Source: Acridotheres tristis
Taxonomy: Eukaryota; Chordata; Aves; Passeriformes; Sturnidae
Reading direction: 5' to 3'
NCBI GenBank assembly: GCA_037013685.1
Contig: CM072891.1
Coordinates: 4,502,501-4,566,500 of the forward strand
Length of the DNA: 64,000 nt
Below, piece by piece: positions 1 to 14,066 of the stretch (position 1 is its first letter; each line of letters opens with the position of its first letter). The translations under genes were made by a program, and so were the position numbers. Under the pieces are notes generated by a model. That model saw only the letters and a program-made list of their open reading frames with translations, was not told the DNA's origin and made no database searches.

Positions 1-668
1 AGGGAGGAAATTCTCTTCCTGTATATATTTTCCACAGCTCCAGAAGCAATGGTGCTGGGGAACACAGTATGGGAAACAGGAAGGAGCAGGACTGTTGTTT
101 TCAACAGCAATCTGCATTTACATCATCTTCAAATGATGAAAAATTGTACCTTGGTTTTCACCATTTGTCTCCCGACTCGAACCTGGTAAATCACTTTTTT
201 TTAATGCTTATTTCTGTCTCACACAAGACAAAAATCTTTAAATATGAGCAAGTCAGTTCATAAGCTCACACTAGGGAGAAAAGATGACATGTATATATGT
301 GGACTTTCTATAAAAGAATGTCTTTCACTCTTGTCTGTTTTAAGTCTTTGAAGCTTTATATTCTCTCTGATAAATTCGGTCTGTGATGAATATATTTTTC
401 ATTTGCCTACAAATAATAACAAAGAACAAAGCACAAAATAACCAATGGGAAATGGGTGAGATCAAGGAAGTGATTATCTTTGACAAGTGATGTCTAAGAT
501 CTGTATAACATATATCAACATATATGAACATATATTAGGCCCATTAGGAACATAATCCACTGGAATTTTCAGAGGAAACAGATACTTAATGCAGCTTACA
601 TTATGCATAACTTTATAAACCACTACACTATCTGGCAGTAAGTTGTTTTTTTTTTCAAATGTGGTTAC
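1..668 (-). other. FMN1: FMN1 intron, start of the one after the last visible exon
   Basis: This is the 5' part of an intron that continues to the left. It is AT-rich with no recognisable repeat. A short open frame on the plus strand at 69-263 has no supporting features and is taken as chance. Confidence 0.85.
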
Positions 669-761
669 CTTTCTGGAAGAATTCCTCTAATTTCTCCTTG
701 AAGGGCTGGAGATGCTCCTCAGAAGACTCTCTGCAAACTAACTTCATCTGCTTTTCAGAGG
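669..761 (-). CDS. FMN1: FMN1 exon, FH2 C-terminal helix (93 nt)
   Basis: The acceptor is catctttttgtag and the donor is CAGAAAG|GTAACC. It enters and leaves in phase 1. Joined to the carried-over G it reads [16 protein letters not shown], then [15 protein letters not shown]. This is the helical C-terminal portion of FH2 and the last exon of the gene inside the window. Formin-1 continues for roughly 100 residues (rest of FH2 and the C-terminal tail), which must lie to the left of position 1. The intron upstream of this exon is the longest complete one here, about 13.2 kb. Confidence 0.96.
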
Positions 762-2146
762 CTACAAAAAGATGAGATGCATTAATGGCAGAAGTAATGT
801 ACCAGAAGTAGATTTCAGCACTTTAAGAGCCTACATCTAAATTAGTCACCTGAACTTATTTTAGAGGCAATAATTAAGCACTAAGGAATCCAGCAATTAC
901 ACTAAAATAAAAAATACAAATAGTAGTCTAGCATACTGAACAAAAAATTCTATATGTGTTTAAGCAGTAGAATTTGTCTTTAGTAAGGAATTTGTTCTAG
1001 AACTCCTTCACTGTGCTAGGGCTTGCTACTAACACAGCCTGCCTCACATACTAATTCTATATGGTATATTTAAAGCTTTAAAGTCTGTTTCTGTGGTGAG
1101 TGGAGGATGTCTTGTATCTGGATTGATTTTAATCAATCAGTGCCAGGCATCTCATGCTCAACCATTTTTCCTGAAACAGATGCAAAAATTCAGCATTATT
1201 TAAGTATTCCATCCCCAGATCATTATGTGAAACAGTTGAAGTATGTAAGGAAGTTAACTTACATTTAAGTGGAATTTGTTTAGTATTTAATCTATCTGCT
1301 ATTTTAAGAACTGATGCCATGGCAGTTGCTGAAAAACTACTTTTTTTTTTTTTGCCAATGAATTTTAACAGGCCGAGAACTTCTAGTAAACTTAGAGCAT
1401 TCCAGTGTTCCACATTAAAGATGATGAGAAGCAGAAATCAAAATTAAATTGCTTTCCATTTAGCAACTGAATTTATGAACCACTACGAGATTTTTCTTCC
1501 ATAGCTTTTCATTCCCAATAAGCTAAATTTAGATGGAAACTTATTTTGGAGTTAAACCTAAGACTTACAGTTTGGCTGCATGAACTGTATTCACACCATA
1601 TTGCTACCACCATTAAACAAAAATTGATGTAAAAGTGTGGAAACAGAAGTTGAGCCTGTGTAATTAAAATGTCACATTATTTAAATTTGCAATGTAGTGT
1701 AAAACGTGAATGGAAGGTTGAAAATAGATGCATACATTTTACTGTGCAAGTAGCATTGTGCTTGTAATACCCTTGGACCATCAGGACGTACTGAAATGAA
1801 CCACATCCCTTCAATTAATTGAGAGCACAAACACAATTGGACAATTCTTATAGAAAAATAGTGAAAAATACCCATTCTCACCTAAAAGTATATTTTAATT
1901 TAGCAATCCACCACAACTCATGCAGGTTGTGTAAAATTACCTGGGCTACAGTCTAAGTTTATCTTTAAGTTACAGTAACCGGTAACATATGACAAACCTT
2001 TCAAATGATTCAGAGTAAAGTTAATGGATATTTGTTTGTATGCCAGATAGTAGGCAGAATGGAGTAGTGATTTAAACATACTAGATTGGGAAAGAAAGTC
2101 TTCTATTAGCTGCTCAGTTATGTGTCTTCAATAATTTAAATTAAGC

Positions 2147-2161
2147 AAAAAAAAAAAAAAA
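2147..2161. repeat. (A)15 homopolymer
   Basis: Fifteen consecutive A on the plus strand, intronic. Confidence 0.97.
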
Positions 2162-5100
2162 TTCCAAAATCAGGAAAATTTATATGACACCTTAAGATTA
2201 TTTTCTTATGATAAATGCTGCTTACCATTAAAAATTTTAACTCTCTGTGGCAATACATTGATTGAAACGTGTGCATGCTTAATATTGATGTTTGCAGAAT
2301 TAAAAAGAGATTTCAATCAAGCAAATTGTAACACTACTTTGGAAGACAACAGACGTTAGAATTTTGTAAGTGGAAAAAATCTAGCAAAATAACTGAGATA
2401 GTATTGTAAGTTTCTGACTGTAAGTTTGAGCAAAGTTAACACACAGGTTTGTGTTCTTTTTTTTAATTTAAACAAATCTACAGAAAATCATGAGGCAATA
2501 TTTAGAAATTATTTTGGATAAATATGAAATAATGCAACTATAGAAGTAATATAGTACACACACTATGTTCAGACAATTGAAACACAGTAAATGCCCACGA
2601 TTCTTACAGTCATGTAAGGTTGCAACTACTGCAAACCAGTTTTTCTTTTATAATACTCAGACATAAATTTACATAAATCTATACAAAATTAAATTTCTAT
2701 GAATATGTATTAGACTAATAAGCTTGTAGGTACAGCAGTATCTAAACACACTCTAATATACTCTGGAAAGGCATTTTCCCAAACATATGGTGCTGCTAAT
2801 GCATCATCTGAAGCACTGAAAGCTTCCTGGATGCTTCTGACAAACTTTAATAATACAAGATTTAGAAAGGTTACTCAGGTAGGTCCCATATATTTAAATG
2901 ACCACGACTAAGATGAACTGTTCCTAAAGTAAAAAGAAAGCACATATAAACCACCCTTTGTATTTTTTTCTTTTTTATTGCGATTACTAACATTAACCTT
3001 AATCACAGGAAAATCTAAATAAGAGGTACCAACACATAGAGCATATAGAAAAAAAATTGATTTGGATAGTGAATGCTTAAGAAGAATCCTAACGCCCCTA
3101 ACAAGGAGATCAATATTTGGAATGAGGGGAGAGGAACAGTAAGAAGAAAGGCACAGAAATGAAGAAAAATGGGACAGATGACACAGAATAAGTGAATCAG
3201 GATGCTGATTAAAACTCTAAAAGTCTGAGATGAAGGAGATGAGATGAGATATCAGTTTCAAATGCTTAAAGTGATCTTGAAACAATGAAATTGAAGGAGA
3301 CAGAAGAGTAAGTGCTGGCAAATTCTAATAATTTACACTATTGTAAAGCCTGAAAAAGAAATCTTTTAGGCTGAAGAACCTTAGAACATTATCAAATTTG
3401 CTTGGGGATAGATACGGCAAGGAATGATGGAAGTGTGCTCAAAGGAATCATAAATCAGATACATGTAAAGACATATTTTGAAGAGGAAAAAGTATTTAAT
3501 GACACAATTAATGTTAAGTTTTTGATTACAATGGCCGTTGTAATGATATATATTAAAGTCAGGTGGTCTTTGTCAAGCTGCTTTTGCAATAATGGTGGAA
3601 GTCTACCATATAACTGTATGACCTACCTCAGTTCTACACAAAATAATAAAAAAGTTTCTGGTAATTAGCATTCACAGAATTTTCTGTTATATAAGGTTTT
3701 TAGTTTAGTTGGTTTTTTATTTACTTGAAACATAATATTAAAAACGTCATGCCGAACACTGTATCAAAAAACTCCCCTAAAACTGGAAAGTCTAGCTCCA
3801 TAAATTGCTTTGATTTTCCTTGCTAAAAATACTACATGAGACAATCTTACATCTATTCGTTATACTTCACTCTGATATTCACTATACTACAAAACCTTTC
3901 CTCTTTGAAAGAAAGTTGCTAAAGCAAAGTTTTCATTATAATGTTTGGGAGGTAAAGGATCCTATTATGCATTTCTTCTTTTACATACATACTGAATAGC
4001 TGCTTTCTGAAAAAATGTCTTTCTGAAATTCTGAGGAATCTGAGGGAATTTTAAGGAAGCTGACAGTTATCACACCACACATATACTTCTCCTCTCACCA
4101 TCTCATTCCAGAATAATCATTCGGGAAAATAAAAAACCTATTTCAGCATTACTGAGTTCAAACAGATGCAAATTCTCCACTAATGTAATAAACTTTTGGT
4201 TCTTTTCCTTGGTATGAACTGTATATTAGTGAAATTGAATGTAATATGCTATTTTGAAAATTGTTTATTTCTAAATGAGCTATTGCAAAAAAAAAGGAAA
4301 ATACAAGTGTGCAAAAGTATTTGAAAACCCTTACAAATTGTTGGATGTACATCATGCTTCACCCACTACAAATCTTGGCCACAGAAATGGAAAGCATTAG
4401 CAAAACATTAAAACAAAGCTGGAAACTGCTGATTATCAGTTTGCCACTGTCTTCAGATTTAATGCAGTACTTGGCTCAAAAAGTTCTTGAAAAATCCCCA
4501 ATATAAGTGAAAATATTTACAAAATAGAATGTCTCTCACTTAATGCCTATTGGGCAATAGTCTTAAAACTCCACAGACACTTGTAAATCTGTCAAAAGAA
4601 TCATGGCCCATAAACAAACGTTCACGTAAAGAGCATTTCTGTGTCAATCAGACACAGTTTGGAATTTTTAAGCACCATTTTTAAAGTAAACGCCAAACTA
4701 GAAATAGTGTAAAGTTGCTAACAGTAAATTAATAACTATTTACTCACCAGAACCCACCAGTAGCATTTACAGGAATCAGCCTGACAGCAAAACCAAGTAT
4801 CAACACCATGAATTCCTATAAACCTGTCACTGACACTATCCCCTATGAGTTATGCCTCAGTGAAAGCTGCTAAACCTCCCCTGCCTGACTCTTCAGAGTA
4901 TGGCAGGTTATACTGCCAAGCTTGCCCTTTTTTTTGTTACAATGCAAGCTTATCTTTGACAGAAGGATTAGTATTTGATAATTCTTTTTTAGAACTCTTT
5001 TCTGTTTCAAAGAGCATTTGAAATCATACTGCAAATGAATTCAGTGTAGTGCTATATAACCTCAAATTTCTGTATGAGAGAATCCATGATCTTTTACAGT

Positions 5101-8100
5101 GAGGAAACTTGTTATGCTACTTGTATCTATATGCCCAAAAAAAAACTTAATAAGCCTCTGATAAAATTCATAAATTCATATTATTCAGCAAGTGCTATAT
5201 AATTTTCATACTATTTAGTTCCTTTGGTTTTGCTTTATTAATTTTCTTGCTTGGAAACAACTTTGCAAGCTAAACAAACAGTTACTGGTGGAGATTCATT
5301 GGACACGGCTGTGGGATCTGGTTATAGTCTCCTGTTATTACATGTACTCAGGTACCTATTTACTGGAGCTGTTCACATGGTATTAATTGAACGCATTTTG
5401 CACTATCTACAGCTTTTGAACTTATGCATAAACTTGCACATAAATTTTCTTTTCAGATAGAATTTTAAATAATGTACAGAATGGAAGAGATTCATCTTGA
5501 TTCCATGGGAGCAGGGTAAGAATTTTAACAAACTTCCAGCTGCAAGAGGCTACGTTGCTACTGACTCAGAAAAGTCTCAGAGACAGTATTGTATTTTCCC
5601 TTTTGGACACATACTGATAATCAGTACACATCAATAATAGATATGCACAAATGTTCAAGCACTATCACCAAAGCCAGAGTGGGGCTGAATAATACAGATG
5701 CCTTTGAACAAAGCGGGGATGGAAATGCCGTGAAGTGGGGTGGGAAGTTTTCTGAGACAAAACTATCTGAGAAAAACATAAAAGGGCATCAGACTGTTGC
5801 AGCACTCTGTTCTCAAGCTTAGTTTTTATTGTCTTAAATAAAGGTCAACAATTTAATGCAGAAAAATATTAGCACACATAAAACTAAACATAGCATTCTA
5901 ACCTATTAATTGCTTGTATACCTACTGTTCTGTGAAGATATTTTCAGCTAATTTAAAAGAAGAAATGTCCTTCTATATACTGCTATTTTCTTCACCCATT
6001 AATAATTCATTTTTCTTAAAAAAAATACTTCCAGAGGATAGAAGTTAATAAGTAAAAACTCCAGTCTTTGTCGGAAACACATTTGCTCATGACACACAGA
6101 AACATGTATATGTTTAGGTGCTCTAGCTGTCATGTATAAATGAGACAGAAAAAACATTTCAGTAATACGTCCTAAGATGTGGAAAGTGAAATAATTGAAT
6201 TAGTGGCATACAAAATACTCTGTAAAGCTCATCTGTTCTGAAGGAGTCAGACATCCTGACAATTCTGACAAGTTTGATCAGATATCCTACCTCTGTCTTT
6301 TGAGGAGGCTTTGTGCGTTTATTACAAGTTCAACAATATTTTTTAACTTTTAGAGTTAATGATGCCATACAGAGGAATTTTCAGGCCTATATTAGTTACA
6401 ACTAACCTAAAACAAATTTTTTTAGCTCCTTGTTTGGTGAAAGGCCATCAGCATTTTATACAAATCATTTAAAAACCTTTCTGTTAAAATTGTTTCCCAA
6501 GAATACATTTAGCAAAATGAACAAAGACTGCTAGTAAAACCAAATATTTTTCACACCATAGCAACGTATCTGAGTCTCTGCTTAATGTACTTCTTCTGAA
6601 ATGGTAGTTTACATTCAGAGCACCCTTCAGCAGAGAAGCACACTGCAAGGGACTGAATGATTATAATGACTAAAGCCTCATAATTTTCCAGTCAAGTCTT
6701 TGAAAGATTCCTTTAAGTGATTCCAGCACACATGATTAGTAGAAAATTTTTGTTAAGTGTCAAGATCCAAACATACAGGACTCCACACATCATTAAGATG
6801 TCAAGAGTGTAGAACTGTGCACTAGCAGAATCTGCTGAGAAACTGGAACATTTCCCTTCGCTCTGAACAGGACAAAAAAAGAGACTATTTTGAAACTGAA
6901 GAGTCTTGTCTGGGTAATTGAGAGGGAGACAACATTTTGAAGAAGCAAGAATAATATTTTCATCAGATGAGCTAAGATTTTTACTGTGTCAAGAAAAAAA
7001 GGACCTTTCAAACACTCAAACATTTTATCACTTATTGTACTGAATAAGGGATCAGACATAAGAGAATTGGGCAATGGCTGAAAAAGTTTATGAGCTGAAA
7101 CTGTAGAAGCCAGAGAAGTGATCTCCTATTTTCCTCTCTATTGCTGGATCTATGATTTTATGTGCAAGACAGATCATAACGTTGGACCTAATTAATTTTT
7201 CTACTAAGTTGGTTGAAGTTGGTTAAGCTGGAGTATTCAGCTTAGATTTAAAATCATGTTAAGTTCATAAACTACCTGCAATATTAGCAGGAACACTTCT
7301 CAAAGTGCTAATTTGCCCCACTCTTACTAGTTTGTACGCCACAGTCTGAAAGAATGCACTTTCAATCTTAGATACGTGACTGTCTGAATTCTAGCAGAAA
7401 TCTGTCCTGTCTTTTACTGCATACTTCTGCAAAGAGGAAAAGCTGATGAAGTCCATAAATATGAAGTCACCGTCCCCCCCAGCACCAGTATTTAACATTC
7501 TCCAAACTACATAATTCATTATCCACCATACACATTGATAGGGACAGTATTCCTCTGTTCCCAGATGTATGCTACCTGCTCCTAGATGTATCCTTCATAG
7601 TTATGTAACTAATGCTTAAATACACACACATATTTATTTTATAGGGCACACAAAAAAGTGCAAACAAAATCATAAGTGTGGTATTTCTCAGTTTCATTTT
7701 AGAATCTTAACATTTGCAGAATGATTTTTAACAAGAAATTTCCGAGAATTCCTTTGCCAAAGGAAAAAGAATATATAAAAAAAATTAACAGCATGCCATT
7801 GTTTAACCAACTGAAAGCTTTCTCCCTGTGCCTTTGTGCACACATGCAGACATCTGCTTTCAGGGAATAAACTCTTCAAAAACATAATTGCTTTTCTCCT
7901 CTATTATATATCTGAGTTTTTAAACAATTCAAACCACTCCATACTATCCCTTTTTATCAAAATCTAAAAAATCTAATGAAATTTTAAGAAATTATCCACT
8001 TAGAAAAAATTATACTGAATGTATTCACATATGAACATTATCATTGGAACACTGTCAAAAAGTTAGTTTTATTGCAAAATAAAATTAATGCACATATAGA

Positions 8101-9639
8101 AAATGCACTTTAAATGCGTGTGTTGGATCTAAGTCAAAACAAACTGAAATGCATCTCAACCTGCTGAGGCAAGAGACTATTCAAAAAGTGGTCAGAAAAC
8201 CCTGAGAATGAAAAGACTACCAACTCCTGCAAAAAAAAAAAACCCACCCTTTTCCTGTACTAAGCCATCCTTTGTTCTTTTCCTTACATCATTCTGCATT
8301 GTCTCAAAATAGATAATGTAAATATTGGACTGTGCAAAAGCAGTGAAACCACATACGAAACAGCATGCTTCTTTTATGCTATTACCTAGAGAAATGCACC
8401 TATTTGGCTCCTCAAATTCCATCACCCAGTTCAAATTTCTATTTGCTTGCACTTCCAAAATTTTAAATACCATATAACTAACATAAAGAAAATTAAAATA
8501 AGTATGTCCTATAAATTATTATACAACTTCTCTGTTCCTGCTGGGAAGATTTTTTGACATGTATGTTAGTGGGACACTTAATCCCCTCTTTTAAATTGAC
8601 TTAAAACATTTAATTTCACTAAAGCTTCAACCGGCTGAAAATATTTTAGAAGAGTGTGTTTGATACTTTTTGGAATACCATCCTGTAATGAATAAATAAT
8701 CATCTTTTATCAAGACATAGCTATTGATCCTACAAATTATTTAGAAAGTTAATACTCAAAACTGAAATAATACTTAGAATTTTCTTAATGTGATCCAGTA
8801 AACTTACTGTCTAGCAAGCAAATCAAACAACAGACAAAACCCCTCAACACTGTAATCCTTGCACTATTGATTATTACTGTGTCATGATTATACTAAAACT
8901 CTAATCCACAGAACAGACATTACTATTTACTATTAGGATGTACTATGTACGAACTAAATATATATAACACATATATAAATATAATAAATATATATAACCC
9001 ATCAAATTAATTAATCTCTAGAACAAAACCAGGCTATAGTTAATTATGGGATATTTTGTTGCAAAACTCTTTCACTCAATTTGAAGACTCTGATTGGAAA
9101 AGACATTTAAGAATTTTAAATTAACTTCTTGGAATAATACCAGTTAAATTTCTCTGGCTTCGTATGTTTTCCCATTGATAAATATATTCTCTTCTAATCC
9201 TTGATAAATCCAGATTTTTTCAGTACTTAAATCTGGAAAATCAGAGTTTTAGCCTGAGTGAACTGATATTTTTTCTTTTTGCAGTTTCCTCCTTGACTAT
9301 TTAAAGTTACAGTTGCTTAAAGCATCGAGAATGAGTGACCCTTTTCACCTTCCATCCATTTCTTATTTCTAAATTCTCTTCCACGCTTTGCAATAGGATG
9401 TGATACATAGCTACCTTCAGAAGCACTGAATGAGAGCAGTGTGGATGCTGATAACAGTTTATTCTGGTCTGATCAGCCACATTGAGAGACAGTGTTAAGA
9501 GAGTGACATGACTGGCATGGTGTTTGCTAGTCACATCCAGTCCACTGGACCTGTTTCTACAAACAAGATTTTATTATATATAAATATATATTCAGATCTG
9601 AAAAATACTATTTATATTGTCATGACTTTTAGGAATGAA

Positions 9640-10048
9640 AATTAAAATGAAGCACCTGAAGAAGAGGCAGGAGAAGCCAGGTATGTTCAGCCTCATTTAG
9701 AGAAAGCAGGCTGAGGAACTAGATTTTCACTGTGTAACAAAAACTAGAGAGAAGACAGAGCCAGACATTTTCAGGAATGCACATCTAAAGAAAATGGAGC
9801 AATAATCACAAGTTGCAGCACAGGAAATTCTCACATGGGATAAATAAAACTATTCAAGATGGCAATTAAGCACTGGAACAGGTGCCCAGAGAGGTGTTGG
9901 GATTCCCATCCTTAGACTCAAAACTGAGATGACTATGGCCCCGTGCAACCTGATCTAAATACGAAGTTACTCTTGCTCAAAGGCTCTGGATCACAAGACA
10001 TCCAGATGTACATTTCAACCTACCAAACTGCATTTCTCTATAATTTTA
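9640..10048 (+). mobile_element. CR1 LINE 3' fragment, old and diverged
   Basis: The stretch matches the typical avian CR1 3' region in order: a Gly/Lys-rich ORF end, then 'cactggaacaggtgcccaga' followed by gaggtg, 'cccatccttagactc', the 'gcaacctgatcta' segment, and a degraded 3' end with 'ggctctggatcacaagacat' and 'caacctaccaaactg'. It is truncated at the 5' side and many positions have changed. The start of the 129-codon plus-strand open frame (9943) falls inside it. The family is CR1 by memory of the consensus; the subfamily cannot be assigned. Confidence 0.8.
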
Positions 10049-13000
10049 AGATATTTGCAATGCTTCTGTATAAAAATCAGTGTGAAAATGGCCAACACAA
10101 CATTGCAATTTGTCAACTTCTCATGCATAGATTTACTTACTTCCCTTTTAATCTTTTTTATAAGGATTATGCAATTTTACAAAATGGAGTTGTCATAAAC
10201 TTAAGTTTTGGTGAAGTTCTCCTATTTAAATGGGGAAAAATTAGGGGCTACATACTTATGCAAGATACAGATCTGTCAACAACTAGGATAAGAGGTGCCC
10301 AATACGAAACCATGTCTTCTATCTCCAACTGACAAATGTATAAAGTCTTCTTTTTATTTTAGATTATATCTTTTCTGTCAGACATGTGTTTGCAAACACC
10401 TACATATATACTCACACACACAAAGATAAGTTCATAAAAATTTAAAACTTACATACAGTACTGAAAAAAAAATTAGTATGAAAATTGTAACCAATACTTC
10501 TACTGGTGGCCATGAAAGGAGGGGAAAGGGTATGTGGATTTTCAATAGAATCAGTATGTTACAATCTCTCTCATAGTAAATTTAATTAATTATGAGAAGC
10601 AGAAGTGACTCTTGAAAATACTTAAAATGGACTTGGTTGCCATTTTTAACAATTCAATAAATATCTGCTCTTTCATTTGTTAAGGTCAAGAATACAAAAA
10701 ACTTATAATGAACATCACAGTATATTACATGAGGTATCTAATATTGCTTTCTTTTGAGGAATAGAGAAGCACAAAATTTTAAAATTTTATGTACTGTATT
10801 GCAAAGAAGAGGAGTTGAGTATGACAGATGGAAACAATCTACAGGGCAACTAATTTAATTAAAATTGTTCAACTTTGGACATAGATTAATAAAAGGATTC
10901 ATGGTAAAACTTATATTAGTCTATCAAACTTTGGTAAAGTGGCTTTCTATCTGAAAATCTTCTTAAAATTACGCATTTAAAACACTGTGCTTATTCCAGA
11001 AAAATATCAATTTCAAGCATACCAAGTGGCATTGTCCAAATTATAATGTAAATCATGTTTGGTCACAGGGAAAGAAAAATGTGCAAATCATTCATTGCCC
11101 TAGACATGGAATAAGATGTCTTACAATCTTAAGCAAAGCAAAACCTTTTCTTTCCATAACTCTACAGATTAACTGGAAAGCTACAATGTGTTAAATGAAT
11201 AAATGTATCTCCTTATGATACTGTGTAGCATTTGGAAACCTTGGAAATACAACAGACCTGGAGTGAAAACCTGAGTTTACAGAAATTTCTTTCTAGTTGG
11301 ACATTAGAGTCCAACCAGATTTCACCCTAAAATTTTCATTTTACCATCTTATATTCACTTTTTTCCCCTTAAAAGACTATATTAAATGTATATTTTTGTT
11401 TCTCATTCTTTTTAACCTAAAACATTAATGATTAAAAAGTTTGCTCTGGAATATGTTTTAAAAACCTGTTGGATTAAGGTTCTTCAAAATCTTTTTAAAT
11501 TCTTGAGTCTAACTACAGTCTAATCCCTTCAGAGTAAAGTTAGTCTATACCTTTAAAGTCTAATCTGAAAGATTTAAAAATAGCAAATTGTATGGAACTC
11601 AATCTCTTTGTCTGAAAAGGATGAAAGGGTTTGTACTCCATCTAGATTTGAACTTCTGGTTCCACAGTGTCTAGGTATTTCAAACCAGAGGTTTATACCA
11701 TGAGGTTTATAAGACACAACACTTATGATAACTCTATCTTTCCTATGTTAACATTCATGTTAGCAACATAAATGAATGTCTTGATAAACTAGTCAAATAT
11801 ATTTTCACATACTAAATGACAACTAATATGAAAACTAGCAAAGCTGCCATTTCAGTTGCAAGAAGTGATATGCTTCTTTTTTTTAACCATTCCTTACAAA
11901 TCTCAGAAAAAAGGGAAGTTCCTAACAGAAACATTAGTTCATTCCCTAATGACACAATGAAAACCTCTCTTCCATTTATTACCTATGTCTCCTCCCACTT
12001 CCAAGGTAATCTGCTCTAGACTACCTTAGCCAACAAACTGTGAAACAAATCCAATGTACCCTATAACGCAGGCAGCCTCAGTTAATATTGTTCAAATTAT
12101 TTACATCTGAAGGGCCGTGCCTGTCTGGATAGCTGGGCCCGATGCTTCTCTGGACTTGGTTTCTGCTACTCACATCTGTTTCAGCTTTAGACTTTCACTA
12201 GTATTCTGCCAGCAGCCACAACTTTTTAATGGCTACAATAAACTACAGAGACTCATCAAATCTTTGTTGTACGTGTTAAAATTATAACCTCTTCAATTAA
12301 AATTCTGATTTGAAAATTAACTAGAGCATTCACCAATGAAAAATATTTGAAAGGGAATCTTTGAAAAAAGATAAGTTCTTATGTGATTGTTTCTTTGTTT
12401 AAATGGAAGAGAAATAATCACAGGAATACTTGTTAGAATCTGTTGCATATTTTTAAGTGATAAAATACCAACATCTGAAAACATTCCCACACCCTTTTTG
12501 GTTTCACATCTTTTCTGTCATTAACTTTGTATGTTAATTGCTTTGGCTGGCTTTAACATACACCTTTACAAAGAATTATGGAAACAACCTTAAGATGACA
12601 GTTTTTCTAGATTTGCTATAAATACCTACAAAAATTTGGTTTAGAAAACAGAAATCGGTGATTATAAGAAAGCTGAAGTTTTTATTTTAAAAGAGTTTAG
12701 CTTTTCCTACTCGCTGTTTGTGCCTTTGCAATGTAGAACAAACATGATGTGAATGTCCCAGCCTCAATGCAGCTCCTGCACGACTAAGATGTATGACAGC
12801 AAGACTACATGCTGAAAAAGTACAAGATCAAACACAGATCATGTTTCTGCAAAAACTAGCCCAAAAGAGGGCAGGCCAAGGGGCTTACAGGGCCAAGCGA
12901 TGAGAGGAGATAGAGCACTCACTTATGCCCGGGTCGAACAAACAACAACTGATACTTTCCTACCACTATTAACCTTTGAAATTATCCTAAGGATGGCAGT

Positions 13001-13921
13001 GACCTAATCCAGCAATTCCTAGCTGTAAGGATAAACTATTTTGTAACGGTTTTCAGCGCCTTACATTGAAAAAATTTGAAAACAATTATCTTCAGCTCTG
13101 ATTATAAAAGGACTCTTCCATTCTGGTACAAACATGTAAATCTAAATACAAAAGTTTTTACTTGTAATGTTTTTTAGAAAGATTCTCTTTCTAAACTCCA
13201 TCTGCTACACAGAAATCTCTTAGTAAAGTACAAACTTTTCTATAACAAGAAAAAGGCTTAAAATAATCAGTAAATTTATTTTAGAAAATTGCATGTAGCA
13301 CAAAATAAAAAAGAAACTGCTTGGAATACTTAAGAGAACAACCCTTCCTACTTTATTTCCACTCAGTATTGATTGATAGATGAGCTGGGTTTCTGAGCCC
13401 CTCTTTATAATAAACATTTTTAAATGTTTATTTTATGTCCCAGGGTGAAAATATTTTGAACTGGAGCTTTTCATTTCCCTTTGCTCTGCCTTGGCAAGCT
13501 GTGTTTTATTTCTACATTAATAGTATTCAAGTCTTTCTTGTAGCTTTTAAATTGTTGTTATACAACTACTGAAGAAATTATTTATGTTATGGAGCTAACA
13601 GATATCTACAGTTAAACACATAGTTCTGGAGAAGCCAGAGAAAAATTCACACATAACCAAAGAAATATTCAGAAAGATTTCTTCAGGGGCCTTTCGATTG
13701 TAAAAGGGAAAATTACTTTTCAGGATCTCTGCTTTCATTTTTATTAAGTCATGAGTTAATTTTTTTTTCTTTCTAATTTATGTGAGTAATTTGTGCCACA
13801 GTGTAAAAACTCTAAATGAATCAACACTATAAACCTAATTAGCAATAAGAAAACCTCATAAAGATCACATTTTAAATGGCACTTTGTTGTTAGCAGAACA
13901 AATGTGAAAGTTCCCAGTTAC

Positions 13922-14042
13922 CTTCTAGATCTCTCTTCAGTTTCCTTAAGTCTTTTATTAGGTCTTCAAATTTAACTTGGGAGGCCTGGAAAAAATCCTG
14001 TGGTTCTGGTAAAGGAAAAATACTCTTGTCTGTTCCTGCTTC
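13922..14042 (-). CDS. FMN1: FMN1 exon, FH2 post region (121 nt)
   Basis: The acceptor AG follows a (TTTG)n repeat directly (gtttgtttag) and the donor is CTAGAAG|GTAACT. It encodes 40 residues: [18 protein letters not shown], then [17 protein letters not shown], then KRDLE, plus one base. The FPLPEPQ stretch is formin-1-like, and the following charged helix belongs to the C-terminal helical part of FH2. Phase is 0 in and 1 out. The use of a microsatellite as the pyrimidine tract is discussed as a finding. Confidence 0.97.
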
Positions 14043-14044
14043 CT

Positions 14045-14066
14045 AAACAAACAAACAAACAAACAA
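14045..14066. repeat. (AAAC)n microsatellite next to a splice acceptor
   Basis: About five AAAC units on the plus strand. On the gene strand this is (TTTG)n running directly into the acceptor AG of the exon at 13922-14042. Confidence 0.95.

Larger units (their letters stand above)
762..13921 (-). other. FMN1: FMN1 intron (13.16 kb)
   Basis: This is the largest complete intron in the window. It contains an (A)15 run at 2147-2161, a purine-rich stretch at about 3100-3320, a short TA-rich repeat at about 8955-9000, an old CR1 fragment at about 9640-10048, and a less AT-rich block at about 12700-12970. Nothing else stands out. The open frames in it (the longest has 129 codons, plus strand 9943-10332) are within what chance gives in 64 kb of this composition. 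Confidence 0.88.

Noticed and set aside
1129..1413. 94-codon open frame on the minus strand inside an FMN1 intron
   Set aside because: The flanking FMN1 exons join directly in frame without it, and it includes a homopolymer-coded lysine run. Treated as chance.
9943..10332. 129-codon open frame on the plus strand
   Set aside because: Its start lies in a decayed CR1 3' end and the rest has no protein features. One or two frames of this length are expected by chance in 64 kb of six-frame AT-rich DNA.
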